Shown: positions 22,501 through 31,954 of the stretch, one piece after another
How the letters are laid out: each line of letters starts with the position of its first letter
How positions within the stretch are numbered: position 1 is the stretch's first letter
Assembly: GCA_004154925.1 (NCBI GenBank)
Contig: QJNS01000442.1
Span: forward strand, 1 to 33,727
DNA length: 33,727 nt
Direction: 5' to 3'
Source: Monosporascus cannonballus
Lineage: Eukaryota > Ascomycota > Sordariomycetes > Xylariales
Translations under genes and position numbers: made by a program
Notes under the pieces: generated by a model
The model's input: the letters and a program-made list of their open reading frames with translations, nothing else
The model's database searches: none
Told to the model about the DNA's origin: nothing

Positions 22501-23150
22501 CATCGTCAATGCACGTAAACGTACAGATCATCTATCCGTCAGAGGAAGAAGAAAACCACCTGGGCCTGGGGCCTACTCTGGATGTCAACAACGTTGTCGA
22601 TGCGATACTGACAGTAGTCTTCGACCATGCGAGACGACAGCGATCACAGAGAGCGCAGGCTCACGAATCTGTTCGGTCCGTCGTCTTCAGCTCGTACAAC
22701 TCGATGCTTTGTTCAACCTTGAACTGGAAGCAACCGAACTTCCCTGTATTCCTTTGCAATGACCTCGGCCGAGAAGAGACAATGCCCGCTCCTAACGTAA
22801 TCCGGATAAGTGGTCGGAGGACTTTTTCAATCAAGGAAGTGGTGAGGATAGCACAGAACAACAACCTGATGGGCTTGGTATGCTGTTCTCGGCTTTTGGT
22901 AAGTCAACCCATATTTCACTATGGGCGACTACGACGCCGGCTATTACTGACATGCTTCCCCCAGGACATGGTGCCGGCCCTTGTTGACTCGATCAAGTCG
23001 CACGGGTTGGCGCTTGTGGTTGATAAATCTGCCGAACTGCCCACTGGGCCGCACCTGGGTGCGGATATCTTCCCTCGCATTCCTAGGGGCGTTGACGGGA
23101 TTTTGAAGAATAACGGGGTACTACGGTTCAACGAGTCTATTGATGTATAG
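19577..23150 (+). CDS. PHO81: PHO81/NUC-2 phosphate-signalling CDK inhibitor (SPX, ankyrin, GDPD-like)
   Basis: Seven coding exons: 19577-19578, 19674-19758, 19933-20061, 20119-20169, 20234-21035, 21088-22898 and 22965-23150, giving 1021 aa. The first exon holds only the AT of the start codon; the second begins with its G, reading MKFGKQIQKRQLEVPEY. An SPX domain spans about 1-185, with Tyr24/Lys28 and a Lys cluster KILKKWDK (147-154) at the expected inositol-pyrophosphate site. Ankyrin-type repeats run from about 215 to 480 (NRTDVYGRVPLHYASMHGRL, SDADHIPLNLACEHGSVEIV and others). The C-terminal third is a C2-like plus degenerate glycerophosphodiesterase-like region ending near KNNGVLRFNESIDV. 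In yeast Pho81 inhibits the Pho80-Pho85 kinase under phosphate starvation; Neurospora NUC-2 acts above PREG/PGOV and NUC-1. The domain order and length fit this family, so an equivalent role is inferred. The last intron is 66 nt and stop-free, so its retention would insert 22 residues in frame. Confidence 0.94.
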
Positions 23151-23171
23151 ACCAGTTCGGCAAGGGAAGTT

Positions 23172-23185
23172 GGGGGGGGGGGGGG
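23172..23185. repeat. G14 homopolymer
   Basis: Fourteen consecutive G, then TT and four more G, just after the PHO81 stop codon, so probably within its 3' untranslated region. Its length is likely uncertain in the assembly. Confidence 0.9.
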
Positions 23186-23714
23186 TTGGGGTTTCCACAA
23201 GTGGGGATCAACTGGATGGTCTCGCGACATACAACTTCGTGCTTAAAATTCTGCTACATCAGCATCGAATGCAAAGCATCGTTCATCCGGGTAATATAAA
23301 CGCAAAACGCAGTCCTGGGCTCTCTATATTGAAACTTAAGCGGTCGGTTGAATTTGTCTGACGCCGGTTGAATAGCTCGGGCGAGGACAAGATCATTAAG
23401 GGCCAATGGATTAAAATAGCGGAGCTCAGTTAAAGTCAATAACGAGATTACATACCTATTCCTGCAAATAATAAATTGCCTACGTAGGTAGACGCTCGAA
23501 GCCTAGGCCGAACTCGGACGGGCAGACATCTACCATGAGTATACCTACGCATATCTATGGATTAGGGGGCCATTTCAGATAGGTGGTCGATTTACTGGTC
23601 TTCTATATATATAACAACGAACGAATTGCAGTAAACTTTTAAGAGGTGCGGTAAAGCACTCCGTCGGTATGGGGGAAGAAGGGATGGGGGAAGGGGGCGG
23701 CAGAGAAAAAGAAG

Positions 23715-23760
23715 CCGAAGGAAAGAAAGAAGAAGAAGAAGAAAAAGGAAAAGGAAAGCA
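23715..23760. repeat. purine-rich GAA/GAAA microsatellite
   Basis: A run of GAA, GAAA and GGAAAA units forms an uninterrupted purine tract on the plus strand. It faces a pyrimidine-rich tract about 300 bp downstream (24030-24110), so the two are roughly complementary in composition, although not an exact inverted repeat. Confidence 0.75.
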
Positions 23761-24595
23761 GTGCAGGAATAATGCTTAATTAACTAGGAGACGATAAGTC
23801 TTTTCATTTACTAAGGACGGGGCGTTATATATTATGATAAACGCCCTACATTTCAAGTCCAGGGCCCGTTATACTAGGAATAACACTTCGGGGTGCAGCT
23901 GTGCAATAAAGAGCTATAAGGGGTCTTCGGGCTTTTCGGGCTTTTCCTAGGGACTGGAATTCCTGGACGGTTGTGGGATAACTAGCCAGAGCTCATTTTC
24001 GGAAGATGGGCTTCGAAGTTTACTTTAAACTTTTTGTCTTTTATTTTATTTCTTCTCTCTTCTTTTTACTTTTCTTCTCTTCTCTCTTTTTCTTACGATT
24101 ATTAACTAATTTTACAAGTTCTAATATTTAACCTTTATGGTCTCTATTTATTGCGTAACTTATCATCTAGTCTTTTTATATATGCCGGTCACACTTTCCA
24201 GGTACCTCCTTGGCTGTAAGCAAGTTATAAAAAGTCCTGGGACTCTTCTCCCTGGCTCGCAGGTGGCCGGATAACTTCATTTTTCTTTATTTCTCTCTCT
24301 CTTTTAAAACAAACAAATAAATAAATGAGTCAAAATGTAATTTTAAAAGGGGGGGTTTTTTTTTCAGGCCGTTGATCACGCAGAGTTACCTAGATACTTA
24401 GGTCTTGCGGATGTGGGTTACGATGTCCGGTAGCATCAAGAGCGCAACAGCGACGGCGGCCAAGGCCTGGTGATACGACAGCTGACCAGACAGGTGGCTT
24501 TTGGGTACTTAGCCGAAACATGACAATTTGGTGAAGATGGTAGATTAATGACTTCCGACTCTCTAGAACGCTCCTGAAACGCAAGGCAACTAGGA

Positions 24596-25270
24596 TCAAG
24601 CACCCTTATACTCATAGCGCAACCCGCCCAACTCCCTCTCAGGGTCAACCCCTCCCATGACCATCTTCGCAACTAGAATAACGGCATACACGATAGCTGG
24701 TAGGTTTCCTAGACCGACATGGCCCCATTGCCCAGCGGCGGCCGACTTGGTCAAGAGTCCCGTCAAGACCAGGGTCGCGCAGAGCGCTATGTTCAGGTAC
24801 GGCAGATACAGCTCCAACGGGGACCTCTGCTCGGTCAGCGACAGAGCGCGGTTGCCCAGGTGTTTGTGCGCTCCGGCCCCCGCGGCCTTCGCGGCGCCGC
24901 CCCCGCCTCCCGCAACCCACGCGTCCAGCCTCGCGATCCCCGTTTCCCCCGGCGGGAGCGCGTACAGCATCCACGCGGTGCTCGCCAGGCTTGACAGGCC
25001 GAGCGCGGCGACCAGGGCGCTCGCGTCCGGCCCGCCGCGGAACAGGGCGATGAGGTAGGGCAGGGCGGAGAAGACGGGCAGGGCGAGCAGGAACAGGCGG
25101 AACTGCGCGTTGCGGGCGGCGTTCTGCTCGGACAGCGACGCGATCAGCTCCTCCTGCTCTTGCTCGTCGAGGGCCGCCGCGTCTCCCGAGAGCGACGATG
25201 CGCCGTCGTCATCGGTCGGGTAGGCGAAAGTGCGGCGCAGGCGGGCGGCCGTGTTCTGGATATTATCCAT
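24596..25270 (-). CDS. small four-helix integral membrane protein, uncharacterised fungal family
   Basis: Single-exon frame of 224 aa from the Met at 25270 (MDNIQNTAARLRRTFAYP). The frame stays open for 40 more codons upstream to 25390, but that extension has no obvious targeting sequence and the inner Met begins the recognisably conserved part. An N-terminal amphipathic, acidic segment (DEQEQEELIASLSEQN, 35-50) leads to four hydrophobic helices at about 57-77, 84-106, 153-173 and 187-206. A Gly/Ala-rich loop lies at 119-134. The C-terminus ends in PERELGGLRYEYKGA; I recall a similar ...YKGA ending in uncharacterised fungal membrane proteins. No catalytic motif is visible, and function and membrane are unknown (an ER or organelle membrane is only a guess). 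The exon is very GC-rich, in sharp contrast with the AT-rich spacer beside it. Confidence 0.8.
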   Translation of the reverse strand: MDNIQNTAARLRRTFAYPTDDDGASSLSGDAAALDEQEQEELIASLSEQNAARNAQFRLFLLALPVFSALPYLIALFRGGPDASALVAALGLSSLASTAWMLYALPPGETGIARLDAWVAGGGGGAAKAAGAGAHKHLGNRALSLTEQRSPLELYLPYLNIALCATLVLTGLLTKSAAAGQWGHVGLGNLPAIVYAVILVAKMVMGGVDPERELGGLRYEYKGA

Positions 25271-26768
25271 CGTGTGTTCTCGAGGTAGTTGGCAGGTAAT
25301 AGACAGGCGCCTTATGAACGCATATTGAAGAATATGTATTTGATGAGATAAGGACGGGTATTTTGAGAACAGCGCCAGCCGCCTCGACAAGCGAGCTGTA
25401 GAAGGCAGTTTATGACTGGGACCTTATGGATGCTTCGAGGCAGCTATGACTGGCTTGTGACTTCCCGTTACACCGAAGTTGATGGAAGCCGGGTGGGGCA
25501 GGTGACGCACATAGCCAAGTTAAGGTACAATAGCCACAAAGCTCTGAGTGTGGCTCGTGTGGCTTGAGCTGTGGCTTCACAAAACGCTCCCCGTATTCAA
25601 ACGTTACACTCGGTCACGAGTCTCACTTTCCGCCCTGTCACTCTCAGTGTCTCATCCCATATGCGCACTAACGCAAACGCAGAGGGGATACCGGAGCCCT
25701 GAAACGGATGCGAGAAGGCTGCTAGTTATCCCAACCATTGCCTAAACTACCGTGCAATCTTGGTGTAGGCATGCGGGGAAAAGCACATCACAAGCATGGG
25801 ACAACAGCCCTGAAGCCGACCAAGTCCCATGATAGGTGGTGTGGCGCCCGGGCTGAACGTTAATACTAGAACACGATGAGTGCCATCAAAGGTGTGCTTG
25901 ATATTGTACACGTCGCTTGCCGGTTGAGAAAGCTCCTTTGATTCCAGCCCTGGCACCTATCTTGAACGCCCTCCTGGACGCGAAAATCCTGGCTACCTGA
26001 ACAACGGATGCACCGTGGTCTCCTAAAGCTCCGGGAACTACCACGCTATAGAGTAGATGTAACTACTTAGATGAGAGGTGTTATACGGACTTGGAAGAAT
26101 GACAGATCCGCGATTCCACGTGCTTTTGTTTCCATGAATGGTGCCATCACCACTTAAAGTACTTATTACGTATTAAACGAGGGCGGAAGTTACCTAGAGC
26201 ATATCCTACATTTCATTACTCAGCCGAACATCTGCAGCACGACTGGGCCGCCTTCCACACTTAGAGACCCGGCCAATAAGTGCCGCCCTTCCGCGCCGCA
26301 GCCAAGGGTTTTGTTCCTCATGCATGCCAAGGACTCCGGCCAAGCAGCCCAAGTGAGCGAAGCGTGGTGCGATGGCGAACTGGGGGCGAGGAAAACGCTA
26401 TCGGGGACAAGCTGTCAGCTGGACTTGACCCAGTTTCTTGTGATGGTATCCGCTCGCGGCGGATCTAGAGCCCCCCATTTTCCGCCATTCAGGCCGGGTA
26501 GCTTTCGGGACGCTCGGTTTAAAGTTCCGGTCGAAAGGTTAATGCGCTCGTCCTCACTACTAGGTATGCGAATGGGAGAAGAGTCCAAGATGGGATGGAA
26601 GCGGGTCATGTTGGCGCAATAGGAACGCTCGAATAGAACCGCCGCGCCTGATTTTTTTTGGCTTTATCTCTCAATATATCCGGGCTCAGTATCTCTCGGA
26701 TATCTATCCGCACCTTCGCCAACGACTAGCATTTTCTGGGTCACCGTGAGGGGTTCTTATCCGCGAAT
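25271..26768. other. divergent promoter spacer, about 1.5 kb
   Basis: It lies between the start codons of the small membrane protein (minus) and the methyltransferase (plus), so it should contain both promoters. A CACGTG at 26117-26122 sits about 650 bp before the methyltransferase start. TACCTA/TAGGTA words occur near 26192 and 26560. Frames of 60-100 residues at 26280-26622 show no known domain. The pyrimidine-rich stretch just before 26769 looks like a normal fungal 5' leader. Confidence 0.55.
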
Positions 26769-28429
26769 ATGGCCGACGATACGCGCATGGACATAGATCA
26801 CGCCGAAGAGGCTGGCAACACTGCCGATGCTCCGCCACTACCGGAGGAGTTCGGAGCTGGCCCCACGGCAGCAGCATCGCAACAGGAGCAGCAGGGTATC
26901 ATCAATAACCTCGAGGTAGACTTGAGCCGTGCGGATGACGACTCGGCGCTCGGGTCGGAGGTTTCGTCGTACGTGATATCCGCGCCGGCCGGCGCATACG
27001 AACCCGAAAATATGCAAATGACTCGCGTATTTAATTTCAATGGCTAACGGGTGTGTGTCTGTCTGGCAGTTTGACGACCTCGATGAGATCCCAGGACATC
27101 GAGTTCCGCTATGAGCACGGCAGAAGATATCAGGCGTCGAACGCCATGTATCATCTGCCGAACGACATCGTAAGGAACCCCCCTCCCCACTTGCCCTTGG
27201 AGCGTTTTCTTCGTATGTCTGGGATAAACTATGGAAAAATATGCATTGTTCGCTCATGCCACCCTCTGTGTCTGTCTGTGTAGCAAGAAATGGATCGTCT
27301 AGAGCTGCAGCACCTTGTCTGGTTGGAGATCACGGGCGGGCGGCTCTATCTGGCCCCCCTGGACCAGATCAACATCACCCACGCGCTCGACGTGGGGACC
27401 GGAACCGGGAGTATGTTTTTGTTCCTCTCCTTTCTTCTTTCTCTTTCTCTCTCTCTCTCTCTCTCATGCACGCTACCACTGGAACGATCACTCATGCCGT
27501 GGTGGCCGCGCGATATGATTTGCCTCAGCTCACATTCGGTTGGGGGTGACTGACCCGCGACAGACTGGGCGATAGAGTTCGCGAGCCAGCACCCGCAGGT
27601 GAAGGTCCTGGGGACGGATCTGAGCCCCATACAGCCCGACTACGTGCCGACCAACTGCGACTTCGTTATCGACGACGCGACGCAGGAGTGGTCGTTCCAC
27701 CAGCGGTTCGACTATATCCACAGCCGGGCGCTCACCATGGGCATCGCGGACTGGGACAAGTTCGTGGACCAGGCGTACAACTATCTACAGCCTGGGGGGT
27801 TCCTGGAACTGCAGGTAAGTCTAAGTCCACCCCGGAGGGGCCGAAAGTCACATTAGGTCGCGTCGTCGGGCCGGGACGCTCACACAGCGGAACACAGGAA
27901 TTTCACTTCCCACTAGAGGGTCTGGACGATTCCGTAAAGGAGGGGTCCGCGCTGTGGACGTGGGGCCGGAAGATCCAGGTTGTCTGCGAAACCCTGGGGA
28001 TCGACGTGGCGGCCTCGCTCAAGCACGATGACAGAATGCGACAAAGAGGCTTCCAGAAGGTCAACGTGCGACGTCTACTGTGCCCCCTCGGGCCGTGGGC
28101 GAAGGGACAGCGCCAGAAGCGGCTCGGTTGGATGGCCCGCAAGGACCTGTACGAGGGCATAGACGGCATCAGCAAGAAGCTCTTCCTCATGGCGGGCGAC
28201 AGCGAAGAAGAGGTAGACGCCTTCATCGCGAGGTGCAAGGAGGAGGTCATGGACCCGACCGTGAGTGTCCCTGCGCTCGTCTCTGATGATATCAGCATGC
28301 TAATGTGGCTTTGCTAGATTCATGTCTGCATGCCCCTGTAAGTCTAACGCCCGTAAAAATGGAATCGGCGACAATAATACTGACGTGCCTAGCGATGTTA
28401 TCTGGGGGCAAAGGCCGTCCAATTCGTAA
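26769..28429 (+). CDS. LaeA-like SAM-dependent methyltransferase
   Basis: Seven exons: 26769-26968, 27070-27169, 27284-27410, 27564-27814, 27898-28260, 28318-28337 and 28393-28429, encoding 365 aa. The start gives an acidic, low-complexity N-terminus (1-65). SSLTTSMRSQDIEFRYEHGRRYQA (67-90) is the typical entry to the LaeA/UMTA-like fold. SAM motif I is ALDVGTGTGNWAIE (135-148), formed across an exon junction; motif II is GTDLSPIQP, then DDATQEW and a motif III-like YLQPGGFLELQ. The final exons supply IHVCMPLDVIWGQRPSNS, matching the usual VWGQ(R/K)P ending. Methyltransferases of this family act on unknown substrates; LaeA controls secondary metabolism and development through the velvet complex, but the many paralogues are mostly uncharacterised. 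I call it LaeA-like, not LaeA itself. Exon 6 is only 20 nt. The gene converges on COX11 with just 139 bp between stop codons. Confidence 0.88.
27447..27465. repeat. CT dinucleotide microsatellite in an intron
   Basis: Nine CT units within a longer pyrimidine tract (27421-27465) inside the third intron (27411-27563) of the methyltransferase gene. This is the longest intron of that gene (153 bp); repeat length could affect splicing but nothing shows that it does. Confidence 0.85.
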
Positions 28430-28568
28430 AGCTCGGCACCTTGGGATGGGGTTGAGACATAAGGTTTGGTGAAGATGTTGTTAGGGTGTTCCTGGGCCCA
28501 TATAATACTATTGTACAGAGAGACAGCCCCAAGTATATGTATATACGTGTCTAGTGCATAGATAGCAT

Positions 28569-29665
28569 TTACGCAGTAGGTATCGACTTAAAATTCCCAT
28601 TATCATCATACTTCGCCTCTGCGACCCTGTTAGCATGGCAACGGGAGACGCCCGTACTAGGTCGCCGCAGTGCTGACTCGTGGGAACCACTCACTAAAAA
28701 AAGTATAACTTAGCGTAACCTCGTTGATGCCCCTCATATTCAGATCGTGCAGCATGTCCGGGTCCAGGTAGAAGAAGACGGGCATGTCGACGGTCTCGCC
28801 GGCGTTGAGGCGCTGCTCCTCGAAGCAGAAGCACTGTATCTTGCTGAAGTAGGGCGCGACCTGGGCGGGGGTCACGCTGTAGGTGGCGACGCCGATGATG
28901 TCGCTGTCGCTCTTGTTGGTCGCCGTGTAGAAGGCGAGGGCCGTCTCGCCGGGGAGCACGCGCACCTCGCGCTGCTGCGGCACGAACTTCCACGGCAGGA
29001 GGTCCGACACCGACGCGTTGAAGGTCACGCGGATCCGCGGCGCCGCCGTCACCGGCACCATGCGCGTCGACGGGTCGACGCCCGAGCCGCCCCCGCCGTG
29101 GCCCGGCGCGCGCACCGGCTGTCCGCCCCAGCCCGTCGTCTGGCAGATCTGCGCATCCCCCCGGGCGTGGGGGCAGCCGTCAGGATCGGAAAGCCAAGGG
29201 GAGAGGCGGAGAAGTACAAGGGCCGGAGGCCGCGGAAGAAGGGGGAAGGGAGAGAAAACACACGCACCATCTTGTACATGGGCACGGAGCCGTACGACAG
29301 GGCGACGGTGCCCAGGATGACGCTGAGCGTGTAGTACCTGCGGCGCCAGCCATTGAGCCTCAGTGCCACCAACAATCGCGTCGCGTCGCATCACGTCGGA
29401 GAAGAGGTGGGGTGGGGGAAGGGGGGGGGAGGGTGGCAGCAGCGTACATGGTCGTCCTGTTCTTGTATCTGTAGTACTCCCGCATGCGCTCCATCGCCGG
29501 CGCCTGCCCTCCGGCCGCCTGCTGCTTCGCGGCCGAACTACCGGAGACGCTCCGTAGTAAGGGCGGTTGCCTCGTCCGGCCGAGCGCCCGACAACACGGC
29601 GCACCTGCCCATGGCGACGAGCTCGACTGTAACGACCGCCAGGGTATTCGTGTGAAGCTGTTCAT
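28569..29665 (-). CDS. COX11: mitochondrial copper chaperone Cox11
   Basis: Exons 29665-29448, 29337-29268, 29148-28695 and 28618-28569, giving 263 aa. Residues 1-60 are Arg/Ser/Ala-rich with almost no acidic residues, as in mitochondrial presequences (MNSFTRIPWRSLQ). One transmembrane helix (about 74-95, YYTLSVILGTVALSYGSVPM) is followed by the CQTTGWGG motif (Cys98) and an intermembrane-space CtaG/Cox11 beta domain. The copper-binding CFCF motif has Cys202 and Cys204. Cox11 donates copper to the CuB site of Cox1 during cytochrome c oxidase assembly. The last, 50-nt exon gives FFKAKYDDNGNFKSIPTA, the usual family ending; reading through its 76-bp intron instead would end in WFPRVSTAAT. The start codon is the first in the frame. 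The gene follows the flavoprotein gene on the same strand but is separated from it by about 600 bp. Confidence 0.94.
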
Positions 29666-30280
29666 GTTGGCATGTGGGTGGTCGAAAAGTTAACCGGATG
29701 GACATTATGGACCATGGGTGGCGCGGTTATCGAGAGACGTGCTACCGAATAGATAAAGCTCTGCTCCGTAAAGTTTGGTGGGGTGTTTAGAAAATTACGG
29801 GGGACCGTGGGGGGCGATTTGCAGGCCCGCGCCCAGCAACCGGTCAAGCCCAGCAAACCCCCTGCGCCGGAACTCAACGCTGGCATCCCCCATAACCACC
29901 CGAATGTACCTACTATACCCTCAACAACATCAACAACATCGTATCACTGATGGCTGTTCTACGGAGCAGCTTATGACAAATGTATGGATAAACGTTCATT
30001 CCGTGGCTGATAGATATTAAAATGAGACCGCAAAATTGCGTTCTCTCGAGGCAGATAAATACACCCTCATCCGGAACACAGCTTGCCTCCTTTTCCTCGA
30101 CGTCTCATTCTGCACAATCGAAAAAGGGGTATCTGGTATGTACCTAGGATGTGTGGTTTCCCGGCGTTTACATAGCTCATGGGTATATATTCCAATCTAT
30201 CGATTCTGTCCAATCTCATATCCGGAGTGCCGTAATCCTCGTTCATAATCATCGTTAAATTTCCTCGTCGTAATATTCCG
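29666..30280. other. intergenic spacer between the flavoprotein stop and the COX11 start
   Basis: About 600 bp that should hold the 3' end of the flavoprotein gene and the COX11 promoter, both on the minus strand. Small CAA/CAT-type repeats occur near 29915-29945, and TACCTA words near 29905 and 30140. No supported frame or RNA gene was found. Confidence 0.55.
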
Positions 30281-31954
30281 TCAACGCCAGGAGCTCTTCT
30301 TGCCATTGGCATTGCCGTTGGCATGGACCAGCGACTTTACCCTCGACCCTTTCAACACCCTCCCAAAGAAGTCTATGACGAAAACTTGGATGAGCAGGAT
30401 GATCGCCCGCAGGAACAGATCTACAAGACCTAGTTTGTGTTCGCCCTGGCGGGAGGCGGAGTCGACGAGTTCGAACGGGAGTCTCGCCCCTAGGTGCGCC
30501 TTGGCCACGTATAACCCGCTGGTGAAACCGTCTTCGTGCGAGCCGTAACTCGTCCACGCCCCGGCATAGCTTATGCCCCGGGTATTCTGTATACGCGGCA
30601 GCACCTTCTGCGCCCGTACCGTGGCCGAGTCGTACACGGGGTGGGCGTACGAGTACCGGCCTTGCACGGTTTCCGGCCTCGGCGGTCGGATCGGGTTCAT
30701 CGTGACCAGGACGTCGCCGAAGGCCCGCCGGGGGATGTGCTGTAGGATGTTCATGTTGTAGGTCAGGGATTTCCCGGCGATGTCCCGGTGCACCCACGGC
30801 GACGAGAGGGATATGCTGTTCATGCTGGACCAGGCGTCGCGGCGTTTCGGCATGTACGAGATGTCCGAATGCAGGACGCACGTGCGCTCGACTGACTTGA
30901 AGGCCGACATTATGGCCTTCTCTTCCTCTGTCGCCGAGGGCTCGATGATCTGGTACGCCTGGTCCCCGTGCGTGGCTAGGATGACGTGGTCGAACACTTC
31001 GGTCTTGCCGTTCTCCAGGTGTAGTCGCACGCGACCGGTTTCGTCGTTGGTGAGATGCTTGACCGGGGTTTTTAGGAACAAGTGATTTGGTGGAAATCCT
31101 CTCATGACGGCATCGATATATGATTTCGCCCCGCCTTCCAAGGTACGCCAACCCGGCTCCGCCATGGTACTAAGGAGGTGATGATTCCGCCTACACGTGA
31201 CGGAGTATTAGTAATATGCTCTCAGAGCTATGCGGACCATATTAGAGGATAAGCTTACATGAAACGAACAAACGCGAGCGCAGGGAGATCGAGGACGCCT
31301 TCGTCGGGGCTCGTGCACCATACGGAGGCCATTAGTGGGATCAGATAATCGTCACGAAATGCGTCAGAGTATCCTTCCCTATACAAATAGTCACCGATTG
31401 TCTTTTCAGACATGGCGCTCGAGCCATATACATCGTCTTCCCTCAACAAGTCCACGGAAAACTGGTTGAAGCGGACGATATCGAAGATCAACCTCCATGC
31501 CCTGAGTGAGAATAGGTTCCCTCCCTGGCCGAGCATGGCCCTCAGACTCGCCCAGGCCCACTGAAAAATGCTGTTGTCGGGGGACGTATCAAGAATCATC
31601 TCTATGGGCCGGGTTGGCTCATTGACCTTCAGAGTCGGCACGTTCATCCTTTCCAGAAATGTCACAAAATTGGCTGTCGGGGTCAGTGAAGGTCCAGTTT
31701 CGGTTGAGCGGGGTTCGACTTCACTAACGATAGGTGGCCGTGTTGAAGACAGCGAAGCCCGTGTCGACCATGGCCTTGAATTTGGACTGTCTCCATTCTA
31801 CCGTGTTCGTGTGGCCGCCCAGCCGGTTGGCGGCCTCAAATAGGTACGCATCGTGATGAGTGCGGTTGAGCGCCCAGAGAGCGGCTATCCCGGCGCAACC
31901 GCTCCCGACGATTGCAACTTTCTTGCGAGGCACCCGGTCAAGCTGTAGACTCAT
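30281..31954 (-). CDS. FAD-dependent amine-oxidase-like flavoprotein (COG2907 type)
   Basis: Exons 31954-31729, 31673-31259 and 31190-30281; introns are 31674-31728 (55 bp) and 31191-31258 (68 bp). The protein has 516 aa. The N-terminus carries a Rossmann dinucleotide motif, VAIVGSGCAGIAAL (Gly17, 19, 22), with the ribose-binding acid at Glu40 and the RLGGHT motif at 44-49. The C-terminal FAD motif is GISYAGAWTSYGSHEDGFTSG (about 420-438). The middle part (FVRFM-RNHHLLSTMAEPGWRTLEGGAKSYIDAV) fits the predicted NAD/FAD-binding family often found near cyclopropane-fatty-acid synthase genes in bacteria. A hydrophobic segment at about 470-490 could anchor it to a membrane. The substrate is unknown; a role in lipid modification is only suggested by bacterial gene neighbourhoods, and no such partner lies in this window. 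Confidence 0.88.

Larger units (their letters stand above)
23151..24595. other. low-complexity, AT-rich spacer between convergent genes
   Basis: Two genes converge here (PHO81 plus, the small membrane protein minus). The spacer has a G14 run (23172-23185), a purine-rich tract at about 23680-23760 with a GAA microsatellite, a pyrimidine-rich tract at about 24030-24110, an AT-rich part to about 24340, and a G7T-run junction near 24350. A short tandem CGGGCTTTT duplication occurs near 23930. I see no coding frame of note. It could be a decayed transposon or simply low-complexity intergenic DNA; no terminal repeats or element proteins were identified. Confidence 0.5.

Noticed and set aside
26280..26622. 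overlapping 62- and 103-residue frames before the methyltransferase
   Set aside because: Two frames overlap without conserved features; they lie in the expected promoter and 5' leader.
27688..28317. 209-residue plus-strand frame through the methyltransferase
   Set aside because: Its first part is out of frame with the SAM-domain exon and it crosses a good intron; only the part from 27898 is real coding sequence.
28747..29334. 195-residue plus-strand frame opposite COX11
   Set aside because: Antisense shadow in GC-rich sequence; the Cox11 motifs and splice sites are on the minus strand.
30255..31151. 298-residue minus-strand frame rich in Arg and His
   Set aside because: It is an out-of-frame shadow of the third flavoprotein exon, whose own frame carries the FAD motif and joins cleanly to the upstream exons.
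26769..31954. secondary-metabolite cluster suggested by a methyltransferase next to a flavoprotein
   Set aside because: The only gene between them is COX11, and no polyketide synthase, peptide synthetase, terpene cyclase, P450 or transporter is present.
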